From positions 2,046,001 to 2,110,000 of the forward strand of contig NZ_JBKBEU010000001.1 of the NCBI RefSeq assembly GCF_047372505.1: a stretch of 64,000 nt of DNA. Direction: 5' to 3'. Of the stretch, positions 25,961 to 35,100 are shown in pieces. The notes beneath the pieces were generated by a model. It was given only the letters and a program-made list of their open reading frames with translations. It was not told the origin of the DNA and did not search any database. The position numbers were made by a program, and so were the translations under genes. Within the stretch, counting starts at the first letter, position 1; each line of letters starts with the position of its first letter. The stretch is from Phaeobacter cretensis. GTDB lineage: Bacteria; Pseudomonadota; Alphaproteobacteria; Rhodobacterales; Rhodobacteraceae.

Positions 25961-27094
25961 TTAACGATCCTCGGCCCGATAGGCGGTCTCTGATAGTGAG
26001 ATTTCGATAGCGCTGTCTTCCTTGTCAACTACCAGCCGGCCCGGGAACAGCTTCTGAATAGACCGTGCTTCGCGATCAAATGCCGCGGCTGTTTGACGGG
26101 CAGAATTTAAGATAGACAATACCGCCGGCGATGTGGCGGCTACGAAATGCCCAGATTCCGCAGTATCGGCGAAGGCTGTCGTGTCGACAACTTCGATTGG
26201 TAACTCAGAGACATCATCAAGCGTTTTCAAATTTCCCAATCTACCGCGATTGTGCGTACCGCGTAGTCTCTGCGATAGGTTAAGAACGTTATCTTTGCGA
26301 GACACCATTACCACAAAGGGTTGGGGTACCGGATCAATCCGTCGCATCTGACTACGGAACACTTCCACATCCAGATCGGGCGACATCAGGACTACGGCAC
26401 CCAGGTTGTCGTTGCTCCAGCCGGGCGTCTTGATTTCCATTTGTCGCATCGTTTCCATCACCAACTGCGACCCCATGGAGTGGGCGACAAGCACGATACG
26501 GTTTGAAACGCCTGGTTTGAGGTTTCGCAAAAGTTGTTCCAGGCCATCGCGTGCAAACAGCACACTGTCGCCATCATAGGCATACCCCAGCGGTTTGCCC
26601 TGGCTGGGCCAAGAATAGATTATTGTAGCGCCAGGGATATCAATATCATTGCTCAACTGCGCCGCGCGAAATGCAGTCTCGGCCTGGGTTGAATTGAAGC
26701 CGTGCACGAAAACAGTGATGTCGCGTTCGCCTACGGGATAGCTTTTCAATTCGTTCGCAACGCGATCGTTCAACCTGGTCATATCGGCGAGTGTTTGCCG
26801 GCCAGCCATGGTGAACTGGGTTTCGGGATCGGGTTCAGCGTAGGCAAAATCCAATTTTCCGGGTGTATGGCTCGGCGGGATTGAGACCGTTAGCTCGAGC
26901 AAGCGCAGAGTATCTGAGCGTTCCGGACCGTAGGTCCCATTGGCAAGGGGTTCACGGGTGGTTGCACCGAAAATAGTTTTCGATTTGCCAACCTCCAAAG
27001 CCTCAGGAACTGTTGGGGTAAAAGATCTGTCTGTGCAGCCCGTTGCTACGGCTATGATGATACACAGGCTGAAAAGGACTCGTGAAAAACGCAT
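25961..27094 (-). CDS. Alpha/beta hydrolase (DUF900), probable lipoprotein
   Basis: 377 residues. A hydrophobic N terminus ends at Cys20 (AVATGC), an imperfect lipobox with Ala at -3, so membrane anchoring is likely but not certain. The hydrolase domain has an oxyanion-hole HGFNS at 131-135, the nucleophile Ser206 in VAHSMGSQ, and a later Asp (SPDLD) and His (SGHF). Substrate unknown; DUF900 proteins are esterase-like. It is convergent with smr (24-nt gap) and 84 nt downstream of hslU on the same strand. Confidence 0.85.
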   Translation of the reverse strand: MRFSRVLFSLCIIIAVATGCTDRSFTPTVPEALEVGKSKTIFGATTREPLANGTYGPERSDTLRLLELTVSIPPSHTPGKLDFAYAEPDPETQFTMAGRQTLADMTRLNDRVANELKSYPVGERDITVFVHGFNSTQAETAFRAAQLSNDIDIPGATIIYSWPSQGKPLGYAYDGDSVLFARDGLEQLLRNLKPGVSNRIVLVAHSMGSQLVMETMRQMEIKTPGWSNDNLGAVVLMSPDLDVEVFRSQMRRIDPVPQPFVVMVSRKDNVLNLSQRLRGTHNRGRLGNLKTLDDVSELPIEVVDTTAFADTAESGHFVAATSPAVLSILNSARQTAAAFDREARSIQKLFPGRLVVDKEDSAIEISLSETAYRAEDR

Positions 27095-27177
27095 ATATGA
27101 CCACCAATTGACACTGACGACAGGCTACTGAGCACCTGCCGCCATGTCCACTTATTGCGCGGATGATCTAAACGAGG

Positions 27178-28488
27178 TCAGAGCACGTACCGGCTAACAT
27201 CGGCTGATTTGGTAAGTTCACCGAGGTTTTTGCGTACGAAATCGGCGTTCACTGTGACCGTATCGCCCGACCGATCAGGAGCGGAGAAGGACAGTTCTTC
27301 GAACACCCGTTCGATCACAGTGTACAGACGTCGTGCGCCGATGTTTTCGATTGATTGATTAACTTCGGCCGCGATCTTGGCCAGTGATGCAATCCCGTCA
27401 TCAGTGAAGGTGACTTCGACATCTTCAGTGCCCAGAAGCGCGGTATATTGTAGGGTCAGTGCGTTATCTGTCTCGGTTAGTATCCGTACAAAATCATCTT
27501 CACTGAGGGCACGCAGGCTGACGCGGATCGGCAATCGCCCCTGCAATTCGGGCAACAGATCTGACGGCTTTGCAATATGAAACGCGCCAGAGGCGATGAA
27601 CAGAATATGGTCGGTTTTGATGGGGCCATGTTTGGTTGACACGGTGGTGCCTTCAATCAGAGGCAACAGATCGCGCTGCACGCCTTCACGGCTGACATCG
27701 CCACCGCGCGCGTCCTGCCGGGCGCAGACCTTGTCGATTTCATCCAAAAACACAATGCCGTTCTGTTCCACTGACTCCAGTGCGGCCTTGTTTAGGGTTT
27801 CGTCGTCCAGCAGCTTGTCTGCTTCCTCACTGATCAGCACTTCATAGCTTTCGGCGATAGTCATCTTCTTGCGTGTCGAGCGGCCACCCATAGCTTTACC
27901 GAACAGATCGCTCAAATTCATCATACCCATATTACCGCCAGGCTGTCCGGGGATTTCGAACATATTACCCAGGGGATTGCTGGTATCGGCGACGTCCAGC
28001 TCGATAACGGTGTCGTCTAACTCGCCGGCTTTCAATTTCTTGCGGAACATTTCCCGGGTTGCCTCGCGGGCTTCGGTTCCGGAAATAGCTTCTATGACCC
28101 GCTCCTCAGCGGCGGCGCGGGCTTTGGCCTTCACATCATCACGCATATGCTCGCGTGTCTGAATAATGGCGATATCAACCAAATCTCGGATGATTTGCTC
28201 GACATCGCGACCTACATAGCCAACTTCGGTAAATTTGGTGGCTTCTACCTTGATGAATGGCGCTCGGGCGAGCTTTGCCAGCCGGCGAGAGATTTCGGTT
28301 TTACCAACGCCGGTGGGGCCGATCATTAGGATGTTCTTCGGATAAACCTCATCGCGCAGATCATCGCTGAGTTGCTTGCGCCGCCAACGGTTACGCAACG
28401 CAACAGCGACAGCGCGTTTGGCATCAGTCTGGCCGATAATGAAGCGATCCAGTTCGGATACGATTTCACGTGGAGTGAGGTCAGTCAT
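27178..28488 (-). CDS. hslU: HslU ATPase subunit of the HslVU protease
   Basis: AAA+ unfoldase feeding proteins into HslV. 436 residues with Walker A GPTGVGKTEISRRL at about 54-67, a charged I domain in the middle (about 110-245), Walker B IVFLDEID and the C-terminal sensor region with GARRL. The C-terminal residues ADVSRYVL are the tail that docks into HslV. It is separated from hslV by a membrane-protein gene. Confidence 0.97.
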   Translation of the reverse strand: MTDLTPREIVSELDRFIIGQTDAKRAVAVALRNRWRRKQLSDDLRDEVYPKNILMIGPTGVGKTEISRRLAKLARAPFIKVEATKFTEVGYVGRDVEQIIRDLVDIAIIQTREHMRDDVKAKARAAAEERVIEAISGTEAREATREMFRKKLKAGELDDTVIELDVADTSNPLGNMFEIPGQPGGNMGMMNLSDLFGKAMGGRSTRKKMTIAESYEVLISEEADKLLDDETLNKAALESVEQNGIVFLDEIDKVCARQDARGGDVSREGVQRDLLPLIEGTTVSTKHGPIKTDHILFIASGAFHIAKPSDLLPELQGRLPIRVSLRALSEDDFVRILTETDNALTLQYTALLGTEDVEVTFTDDGIASLAKIAAEVNQSIENIGARRLYTVIERVFEELSFSAPDRSGDTVTVNADFVRKNLGELTKSADVSRYVL

Positions 28489-28500
28489 ATGAGGTCCGTT

Positions 28501-29571
28501 TCAATGTGCGGGAGGCAGCCGGTCCAGCGGCAACACCCGTGAGAGAGGGGAAATCAGAAAGGCTCTGATCCGCGACCAGAAAGCGCCAAGGATCACCAGA
28601 AAAAAGCCCAGCACAAGAATGGTTGTGGCAGCGCCGTTACCATCAAAAACAGTGGCCGCAAGGGTAACGCTGTAGCCAATGGCCGCGATCAGAAACGATC
28701 TCCGATCAATAATAATCGCCACCAGAGCAAAGGTGAGAAGCACTGCCATCAATGTCAGATTTGCTTGCGATGTACCGCTGTCCAACAGGCTGAGTGCGAT
28801 AGTGTTTACCAACGCGGGTGCGGCCACGACATGCAGCCAGAACCCCTGTGCGGAACGTCTGGTGACTCGATGCGGGTCACTGAGGTCAAACAGCATTGCC
28901 ACTGCGAATACACCAAGACCGACCAGCAATGTGACCCAGGCAAACGGGCCTGAAGCCGAGAGTAAAAACAGATCACCAATACCAGTGAGGCTGCCTGATT
29001 GATTGGCAGCAAGCATCAGCGCCAGAGTGAAGACACCAAGAGCAATCAGCGCCATTGCGAAAGGTACGCGAAACCGCAACCAGTAGATCGCAATCGCAAC
29101 GGTGGTCAGTGCGATGGGTAGCGGAAAGCTCGAATAATCGCCCTGCGCCACCATGAAGACCTGTGAGAACTCAGCCGTGAGACCAATACCTGAATTCAAC
29201 GTCCAGAGAATGGACAAGGCAATCGCGGGCGCGACCATCCGACGCCGACGGATAAAATACTCGCTCAGCAACCAGAGAACCGCAGAGCCGATGATGGAAG
29301 ACGTGGTGGCTTTTTCGATCAGCCCTCCCAGCCCTTCAGTCAAGGAGATACCGGTGACAGCAGCCCAGCCCGTTGCGAGAATGACCAATCCGATAACAAT
29401 AAAAATCTCATTGAACCCCTTGAACAGCTCAAAGGGTTCATCACCTGGATTGAGGTTTTCTCGCGCGCCTCGCCGACTATGTGCCAGCGCCATAAGCGAA
29501 GCGGCCTGGGCTTCGCTCAGCAGTCCTGAGCCAACAGCCGCGCGAATATCGTTTTGATCGATATGGCTCAT
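28501..29571 (-). CDS. Polytopic membrane protein of unknown function between hslV and hslU
   Basis: 356 residues. The N-terminal 60 are soluble (IRAAVGSGLLSEAQAASLMALAHSRRGA), recalling the short domain at the start of DUF2157 proteins; then about ten hydrophobic segments follow from FIVIGLVILATGWAAVTGI to a last helix near residue 335. The ATG at 29571 is 1 nt after the hslV stop codon, with AAGGGA inside hslV as ribosome site; hslU begins 12 nt after its end. The spacing implies one hslV-membrane protein-hslU transcript. I do not recognise a function. Confidence 0.8.
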   Translation of the reverse strand: MSHIDQNDIRAAVGSGLLSEAQAASLMALAHSRRGARENLNPGDEPFELFKGFNEIFIVIGLVILATGWAAVTGISLTEGLGGLIEKATTSSIIGSAVLWLLSEYFIRRRRMVAPAIALSILWTLNSGIGLTAEFSQVFMVAQGDYSSFPLPIALTTVAIAIYWLRFRVPFAMALIALGVFTLALMLAANQSGSLTGIGDLFLLSASGPFAWVTLLVGLGVFAVAMLFDLSDPHRVTRRSAQGFWLHVVAAPALVNTIALSLLDSGTSQANLTLMAVLLTFALVAIIIDRRSFLIAAIGYSVTLAATVFDGNGAATTILVLGFFLVILGAFWSRIRAFLISPLSRVLPLDRLPPAH

Positions 29572-29572
29572 G

Positions 29573-30139
29573 TCAGTCCCTTTGGCTGATGCTTTCGACT
29601 GTAAGACGACCGTTGGTATAGACGCAGATGTCCGCGGCAATGGCCATGGCATCACGAGCAACATTTTCAGCAGAGCGATCACTGTCCATCATTCCGCGTG
29701 CTGCCGCCAGTGCGAAATTGCCACCTGATCCGATCGCGGCGACGTCATGTTCTGGTTCCAGAACATCGCCTGCGCCCGTAATCACAAACATATCGCTGCC
29801 GTCTGTAACAATCAGCATCGCCTCTAGTTTTTGCAAATATTTGTCGGTACGCCAGTCTTTTGCTAGCTCGACGCTGGCACGCGCCAGTTGACCGGGAGTG
29901 GCTTCCAGCTTGGTCTCGAGCCGCTCCAGCAGGGTAAATGCGTCAGCGGTTGAACCGGCAAATCCTGCAACCACGTCAAAGCCACCGGGTGATAAGCGAC
30001 GAACCTTGCGAGCAGAGCCCTTGATCACCGTTTGCCCTAGCGAAACCTGGCCATCACCGGCAACGACTATTTCGCCATCCTTTTTCACGCCGATAATGGT
30101 TGTGCCGTGCCAGCCTGGGAATTGATCGTCTGCCATCAT
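29573..30139 (-). CDS. hslV: HslV proteolytic subunit of the HslVU protease
   Basis: Proteasome-like peptidase. 188 residues; after a 12-residue leader (ending GWHG) the catalytic N-terminal threonine appears in TTIIGVKKDGEIVVAGDGQVSLG. Leader removal by self-processing is known for the family. GAGGAG precedes two adjacent ATG codons (30139 and 30136); either could be used. First gene of the hslV-hslU operon. Confidence 0.96.
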   Translation of the reverse strand: MMADDQFPGWHGTTIIGVKKDGEIVVAGDGQVSLGQTVIKGSARKVRRLSPGGFDVVAGFAGSTADAFTLLERLETKLEATPGQLARASVELAKDWRTDKYLQKLEAMLIVTDGSDMFVITGAGDVLEPEHDVAAIGSGGNFALAAARGMMDSDRSAENVARDAMAIAADICVYTNGRLTVESISQRD

Positions 30140-30159
30140 GTTCTCCTCATTTCCAGTCC

Positions 30160-30188
30160 TATATGGGCACTGATCTTTTGTAGCTCAA
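30160..30188 (-). promoter_or_regulatory. Candidate promoter of the hslV operon
   Basis: On the minus strand TTGAGC (30183-30188) and CATATA (30160-30165) are 17 nt apart, about 20 nt before the hslV ribosome site. Read as CCCATATA the -10 also resembles heat-shock sigma (RpoH) promoters, which would fit the gene. Confidence 0.4.
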
Positions 30189-30357
30189 CCGGGTGCTATC
30201 CGGTGCGGGTGTTGAGGATCAAGGGAATAGGCACGCAGACATGTGCCCAATATGGGCGTTATGCATGCGTTTCTCCAGAAACCTGACCCTGCAAACGGCG
30301 ATATGGCTACGATCATGACTCCTGAATAAGAAGCAGTGCCTATCGGTAGGTTGCCCT

Positions 30358-30537
30358 ATGCGCGAGGACCAGACGGCGTTTTTCATGAGTTTGCTATTGA
30401 TCGGCGTCGAAACCGTGAAACGCGTCCGCTATCTCGTCAACGCCAGTAAAAAAGAACAAATATCCGTTTTAATCGGATCACTTTGGGAAGGTTGCCTTGC
30501 TAGAAGCAGAAAGCCTAAAAAATGTGCTATGCAATAA
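30358..30537 (+). CDS. Possible small protein, 59 residues
   Basis: An ATG with TAGG 7 nt upstream opens 59 codons. The product would have a hydrophobic N-terminal part (AFFMSLLLIGVETVKRV) and a basic C terminus (RSRKPKKCAMQ). About three quarters of the first 29 codons end in G or C, as in neighbouring genes, but only about a quarter of the last 29 do. Coding may therefore be real only in the first half, or the whole frame may be chance. I recognise no family. Confidence 0.22.
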   Translation: MREDQTAFFMSLLLIGVETVKRVRYLVNASKKEQISVLIGSLWEGCLARSRKPKKCAMQ

Positions 30538-30643
30538 CTGCAATTCGGGGCTGTCGAACCGGCAATTGTGAGACTCAGCCAGTCATCCTAAATGAGGCTA
30601 ACAACCGACATGGTGTCGGCTGGTTCTCATAAGGAATGCGCAA

Positions 30644-30838
30644 ATGGCTACCACAGCAAACATCCATGCGCCGCTCGGAGCAGTTTCAGTACTCCGCCTG
30701 GTGGACGCAGTCTACAACGCCAAATCCATGATCCTTTCGTGGAAAGAAGCACGCACAACTCGCAATGCGTTGTCCGAGCTGTCTGATACTCAGCTGGAAG
30801 ACATTGGTCTGACCCGTGCGGATATCGCAAAAATCTGA
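30644..30838 (+). CDS. DUF1127 (YjiS-like) small protein
   Basis: 64 residues ending in the family motif LSELSDTQLEDIGLTRADI. The ATG at 30644 has AAGGA 8 nt upstream. DUF1127 proteins are short, basic, abundant in alphaproteobacteria; several have been linked to phosphate, RNA turnover or stress, but no role can be assigned here. It is monocistronic: own gap upstream and a strong terminator 32 nt downstream. Confidence 0.85.
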   Translation: MATTANIHAPLGAVSVLRLVDAVYNAKSMILSWKEARTTRNALSELSDTQLEDIGLTRADIAKI

Positions 30839-30870
30839 GACTTGACTGTCTCAAACCCGAAGATGATTTG

Positions 30871-30896
30871 GCCGCTCTTTTCAGGGCGGCTTTTTC
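30871..30896 (+). terminator. Terminator of the DUF1127 gene
   Basis: GCCGCTC pairs with GGGCGGC (one G-T pair) around a 6-nt loop, followed by five T. Confidence 0.85.
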
Positions 30897-30918
30897 TTTG
30901 TTTAGGGTCAATATTATT

Positions 30919-31284
30919 TCAGGAGCCTAATTTGTAGCGACCAGCCTGATCTGGCAACCATGCTTCGATTGCAGCGGTGGCGATCACATGTTTGCTGCCA
31001 TCCGCGCCGTCCGATACATCCAGCCCGCCTTGAACGGCACGTACAGTTGCACGTCCGCGCGGCAGATCAGCGACCACAAGATCACAGTCTACTTTACCTG
31101 GTTCCTGAACACCGATGGTGACCTCGACTCGCATTTCACTGTGATCAATTCCCAGTTTGGCAAATAGGGTAATCGACGAGTGATGCAGTGCGTCCTGAAC
31201 AGCGCGGCGGGCCGCTTTGGTATAGTCCTGCCCATAAAGGTCGTTGCCGGTGCCCATTTCCAGAATGATGCGTTTTTCAGTCAT
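30919..31284 (-). CDS. Lin0512-family protein, second of a tandem pair
   Basis: 121 residues, starting KRIILEMGTGNDLYGQDYTKAARRAVQDALHHSSI. The pattern ...EMGTG.DL...DYTKAA.RAV.DA... is that of the uncharacterised Lin0512 family. It overlaps the preceding paralogue by 4 nt (ATGA). The two proteins align along their whole length with clear divergence, which suggests a hetero-oligomer or two specificities. No catalytic residues are known. A sulfur- or metal-related role cannot be inferred from the neighbours. Confidence 0.75.
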   Translation of the reverse strand: MTEKRIILEMGTGNDLYGQDYTKAARRAVQDALHHSSITLFAKLGIDHSEMRVEVTIGVQEPGKVDCDLVVADLPRGRATVRAVQGGLDVSDGADGSKHVIATAAIEAWLPDQAGRYKLGS

Positions 31285-31628
31285 TCTACTGGCTCCATAT
31301 CAAATGATACGATGATGGCAGCATTGGCGATCACGGTATGCCCGCTACCGGGTTTGTTTATATCGAGCCCGCCGTTGGTCACATGAATATCGGGCGTACC
31401 GTAGGGAAAGATTTCGTATAGCTCAGCAAGATCCACAGCATCTGGGTTCTGTACTCCGATTTCAGCCCGGATCCGCATCGCCTCTTTGGGGAAATCGAAC
31501 AGTTCAGCGATATTGACCGAGTTATGCCAAAGCGCATCCTTTATCGCCCGCTTTGCGGCCTCGGTGTAGTCTTGCCGCCGCAGCGACGTACCCATGCCGA
31601 ATTCTACCAGCACACGTGTCTCAGCCAT
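31281..31628 (-). CDS. Lin0512-family protein, first of a tandem pair
   Basis: 115 residues, starting TRVLVEFGMGTSLRRQDYTEAAKRAIKDALWHNSVNI, with GLDINKPGSGHTVIANAAI at the end, matching GLDVSDGADGSKHVIATAAI in its neighbour. Same uncharacterised family. Own gene order: trxA, terminator, this gene, its paralogue. GGGAGGCATC on its strand precedes the ATG and acts as ribosome site. Confidence 0.75.
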   Translation of the reverse strand: MAETRVLVEFGMGTSLRRQDYTEAAKRAIKDALWHNSVNIAELFDFPKEAMRIRAEIGVQNPDAVDLAELYEIFPYGTPDIHVTNGGLDINKPGSGHTVIANAAIIVSFDMEPVE

Positions 31629-31667
31629 GATGCCTCCCTAAATTTCGCGATGTGAACCCAACTCATG

Positions 31668-31692
31668 AAAAAGGCGCCCCAACGGGACGCCT
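31668..31692 (-). terminator. Terminator after trxA
   Basis: On the minus strand AGGCGTCCC and GGGGCGCCT form a 9-bp stem with one G-T pair and a 3-nt loop, followed by five T. A second perfect 9-bp hairpin (31702-31724) lies just upstream and straddles the trxA stop codon. Confidence 0.82.
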
Positions 31693-31718
31693 CTGAAATT
31701 TATCTGATCCCATTCGGA

Positions 31719-32039
31719 TCAGATCGAGTCATCTATCCAGCTTTGCAGTGCGGCTTTGGGTGCAGCACCGGAACGGTTGGATACAACCTGACCGTCCTTA
31801 AAGATGAACAGCGCGGGAATACCGCGGACGCCCATTGCCGATGCGGCGTTTGGGTTGCTGTCGACATCGACCTTGGCGATCTTGATCTTATCACCATATT
31901 CAGCGGCCAGCTCTTCCAGAGCGGGACCAATTTGTTTGCAGGGACCGCACCATTCGGCCCAGAAATCCACCACAACGGGGACTTCGGAATTCTTCACTTC
32001 GGCGTCAAAAGTGTCATCGGTTACGGCGACGGTGGACAT
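31719..32039 (-). CDS. trxA: Thioredoxin
   Basis: General protein disulfide reductase. 106 residues, normal length, with the active site FWAEWCGPCKQIGPALEEL near residues 26-44 and the conserved cis-proline region RGIPALFIF. It lies 62 nt downstream of addA, an association seen in many alphaproteobacteria, and is closed by two hairpins. Confidence 0.97.
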   Translation of the reverse strand: MSTVAVTDDTFDAEVKNSEVPVVVDFWAEWCGPCKQIGPALEELAAEYGDKIKIAKVDVDSNPNAASAMGVRGIPALFIFKDGQVVSNRSGAAPKAALQSWIDDSI

Positions 32040-32101
32040 TGGAATGTCTCCCTAAGAGTGTGGCAGTTCGGCTGTGAACCTATGAACGCCTTAACGGATC
32101 G

Positions 32102-35100
32102 TCAAGGTATCTGGCGGCGGTTAAGGGCAGATGACACAAGATCGTGTGGGAGCCACATCAGCGATGCGTTGCGGGTCCAAAGCAGCGCGGTATCGATCTG
32201 CCGATCGGGATAAAGCACAGCCAGAGCATGTGCATAAGCTCCCATTTGCCGCAACAATCCCTCCGGGCAAGTTTCGACGCTGGTTGGAACCGTAGCATTC
32301 GATTTGAAATCGATTGCTTGCACCTTATCGGGGGTCACGATCAACCGGTCGATCACGCCATGCATGCGGCGTCCATCCAAATCAGCGGAGATCGCGACTT
32401 CTGCTAGGGTATCAGGTGCAAAAACATCTCTCAGGTAAGGGTTTGTCAGGACGCGCGTAGCTTCGGCCAGCAAATTGGCGGTGTCATCGTGCCCTGTGAG
32501 CAGCGTTTCTGCCAATTGGGGCCAAGTATCTGGATCTGTAACCGGCAGATGTTCCAGCAGGCTGTGTAGTTTACTTCCTCGCGCTTTAGCGGCGTCTTCG
32601 TCCTGGCCGAGGTCGCCCGGTAGCGCCTTGGCGCCACCGAGTTCCGAAGGGCTAAGGGTTGATACCGGTGGGAGGTAGGGCGATGGCGGTCGCTGAAACA
32701 ACTCGGGCAGTTGCGGTTTGCTGACCATCACTGGCGGGTTGTCGTGGTATGGCAGGCCATCCCAATCACCATGTTGCAGGCGCAGCCCCTCGCCGAAGCC
32801 GGTATCATAAGGGCTGGCGCCCGCTTCTTTCAGCGCACGTTCGACCATCTGGTACCAACTGTCCCCGTCTTTTGATAGCTCCCCAGCACCGACAACAATC
32901 AGCCATTTTTCAGCCCGTGTCAGGGCCACATAAAGCAGTCGTAGCCGTTCGTTCCGGGCTTTTTCTTGTGCGGTTTCACGAGCGGATTGCATCACTACGG
33001 GCATTTGTGCGCTGGGTAGCTTCCACATCGGGCCACCCTCGGCACGCATGATTTCGTCATCACGGGGAGGCTTGCGTTTGGCCGTGTCAGGCAGAATGAC
33101 GATCGGAGATTCCAAACCTTTGGATCCATGGACTGACATCACCCGGATCATGTTTCCGGCCGCTCCCATCTGGCGCTTGATCTCTAGATCGTCCGCCTGC
33201 ATCCAGACCAGAAATCCGGTGAGGCTGGGTATATCTGTGCGCTCATAGGCCAACGCCTGACTGAGAAGCGCATTTATACCATCCTCGGCTTCCGGCCCCA
33301 GCCGGCCTAGTAAGCGCTGGCGTCCTGTGTGGCGGGTCAGTATCCGCTCAATCAAATCATAGGGACGCAGGAAATCAGTCTGACTGCGCAGATCATCCAG
33401 AATTTCCATTGTTTCGGGGTACTCGGCCGCCCGGTCCCTCAGTGCCGTCCAGAGATAGCTGCCACCTTCGCGGCGATGCGCTAGATCAAACAGCGCCTGT
33501 TCACTCCAGCCAAAAAGCGGTGATTTCAGGGTAGCAGCCAGAGACAGGGAATCCTCAGGCGTGGCGAGGAAAGACAGTAATGCAGCCAAGTCCTTAACCG
33601 CCAGTTCAGCGCCGATTTTCAACCGATCTGCGCCAGCGATGGGCAGGCGAGCGGCTTTGCAGGCACGAATGATCTCCGAAAACAGCTCCGATCGACGCTG
33701 AACAAGGATCAGGAAATCTCCCGGCTGTACCGGGCGGCGCTGGAAACTGCCGCGTTCGGGACCATCTTCCGGCAGGGTTACTTTGCTGTCGATCATCTCC
33801 TTGATGGTTGCCGCGATCCGCTCGGCTAGTATGACCGTATGATGGCGAGCACCGGGGCGATCTACCGGATCGGTCCAGTCACGCTCTTCCTCGGTATCGA
33901 CTTTTTCGACCACCGGCCACAGATCGACCCGGCCGGGTAGTTCAGATTTGAAGGCGCGATGAAGGGCGTCACGGTGAAAACCCGCACCAGGGCTGTCCTT
34001 GAAGACTAGATCAACCATACCCAAGATCGCCGCCGATGAGCGAAATGAAAACTCAAGGGCGGCATTCTGTAAGGCACTACCCGTCTCTGCCAGCCGGTCC
34101 GCGAATTCTGCCTGCATCCGATCAAAGGCGTCAGGATCAGCGCCCTGAAAGGAGTAGATCGACTGTTTCTTGTCACCGACTACAAAAATAGTGCGCTCGA
34201 CATCGGACCGCGCGCCTTCGCCAGCCGTGAATTCCTGCGCCAGTTTTTCCACCACGTCCCATTGCACTGGGCTAGTATCCTGGGCTTCGTCCACGAGGAT
34301 ATGATCAATCCCGCCATCCAGCCTGTAGAGAACCCAAGCTGCGACAGTGGGATCATTCAGCAACTGGCGTGCTTTGAGGATCAGATCGTCGAAATCGAGC
34401 CATCCCCGCAATTGTTTGCGGCGATCATATTCGGGCAGAAAGGCAGCGGCGAAATCGTGCAAGATTAAAGATTTTTCAACTGCAACCAAGGCAAGGCGCT
34501 GCGCACGTGCAGCTTCAACCCGCCGCATCAAAGGTTCCAGCTGATCCATCAACGCGATATTGCTCTCCCGAAGTTTCTTGGTGGGAAAGGCATTGATTTT
34601 GGCACTGAAGGGGGCTTTTGCGGTAGCTCCAGTCAGAAAAACGGATTCCAGAACCGGTAGGTCAGCAAGGGACGGCTCTGCAATTTTCCTCAGTTTAGCT
34701 GCGGCCTTGGCGTCAGTGCTGCCACCTTGTTCTAATATCGTACAGAGGCGTGTCAATAGATCGCCCTCGCCGCCAAGAAATACACTGTGTTCTAAGGCCC
34801 TGGCATCAAAATCTGCGGGAAGGTCAAACAGAGACAACAGACCTGCCCGATCCAGCGGCGCTTCAAAATCCAAACGACGCTGACAAATGGCAGCGGTTAG
34901 TGACTCGAAATCACTGTCGGTCACCTGTCGGGCAAGTCTTACAATGAGGTTGGTTTTGTCCGGATCAGCGCTGTTGGCGATCGCTTCGACCACCTCAGCC
35001 CTTAGCAGCATCGCGGATCGGTCTTCCATTTCGGAAAATTGCGGACTGACGCCTGCCTCCAATGGAAACCGGCGCAGCAACGATGCACAAAAGGAATGGA

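Larger units (their letters stand above)
30140..30643. other. 504-nt gap between hslV and the DUF1127 gene
   Basis: Holds the hslV promoter candidate, a short hairpin GCCC-AATAT-GGGC (30245-30257), a possible 59-codon gene (30358-30537), an imperfect palindrome ATCCG-N7-CGGAT (30462-30478) and a small hairpin CCGAC-N5-GTCGG (30605-30619) just before the DUF1127 ribosome site. The right half (from about 30440) is clearly A/T-richer than the surroundings, as expected of a promoter region. I see no tRNA. Confidence 0.5.
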
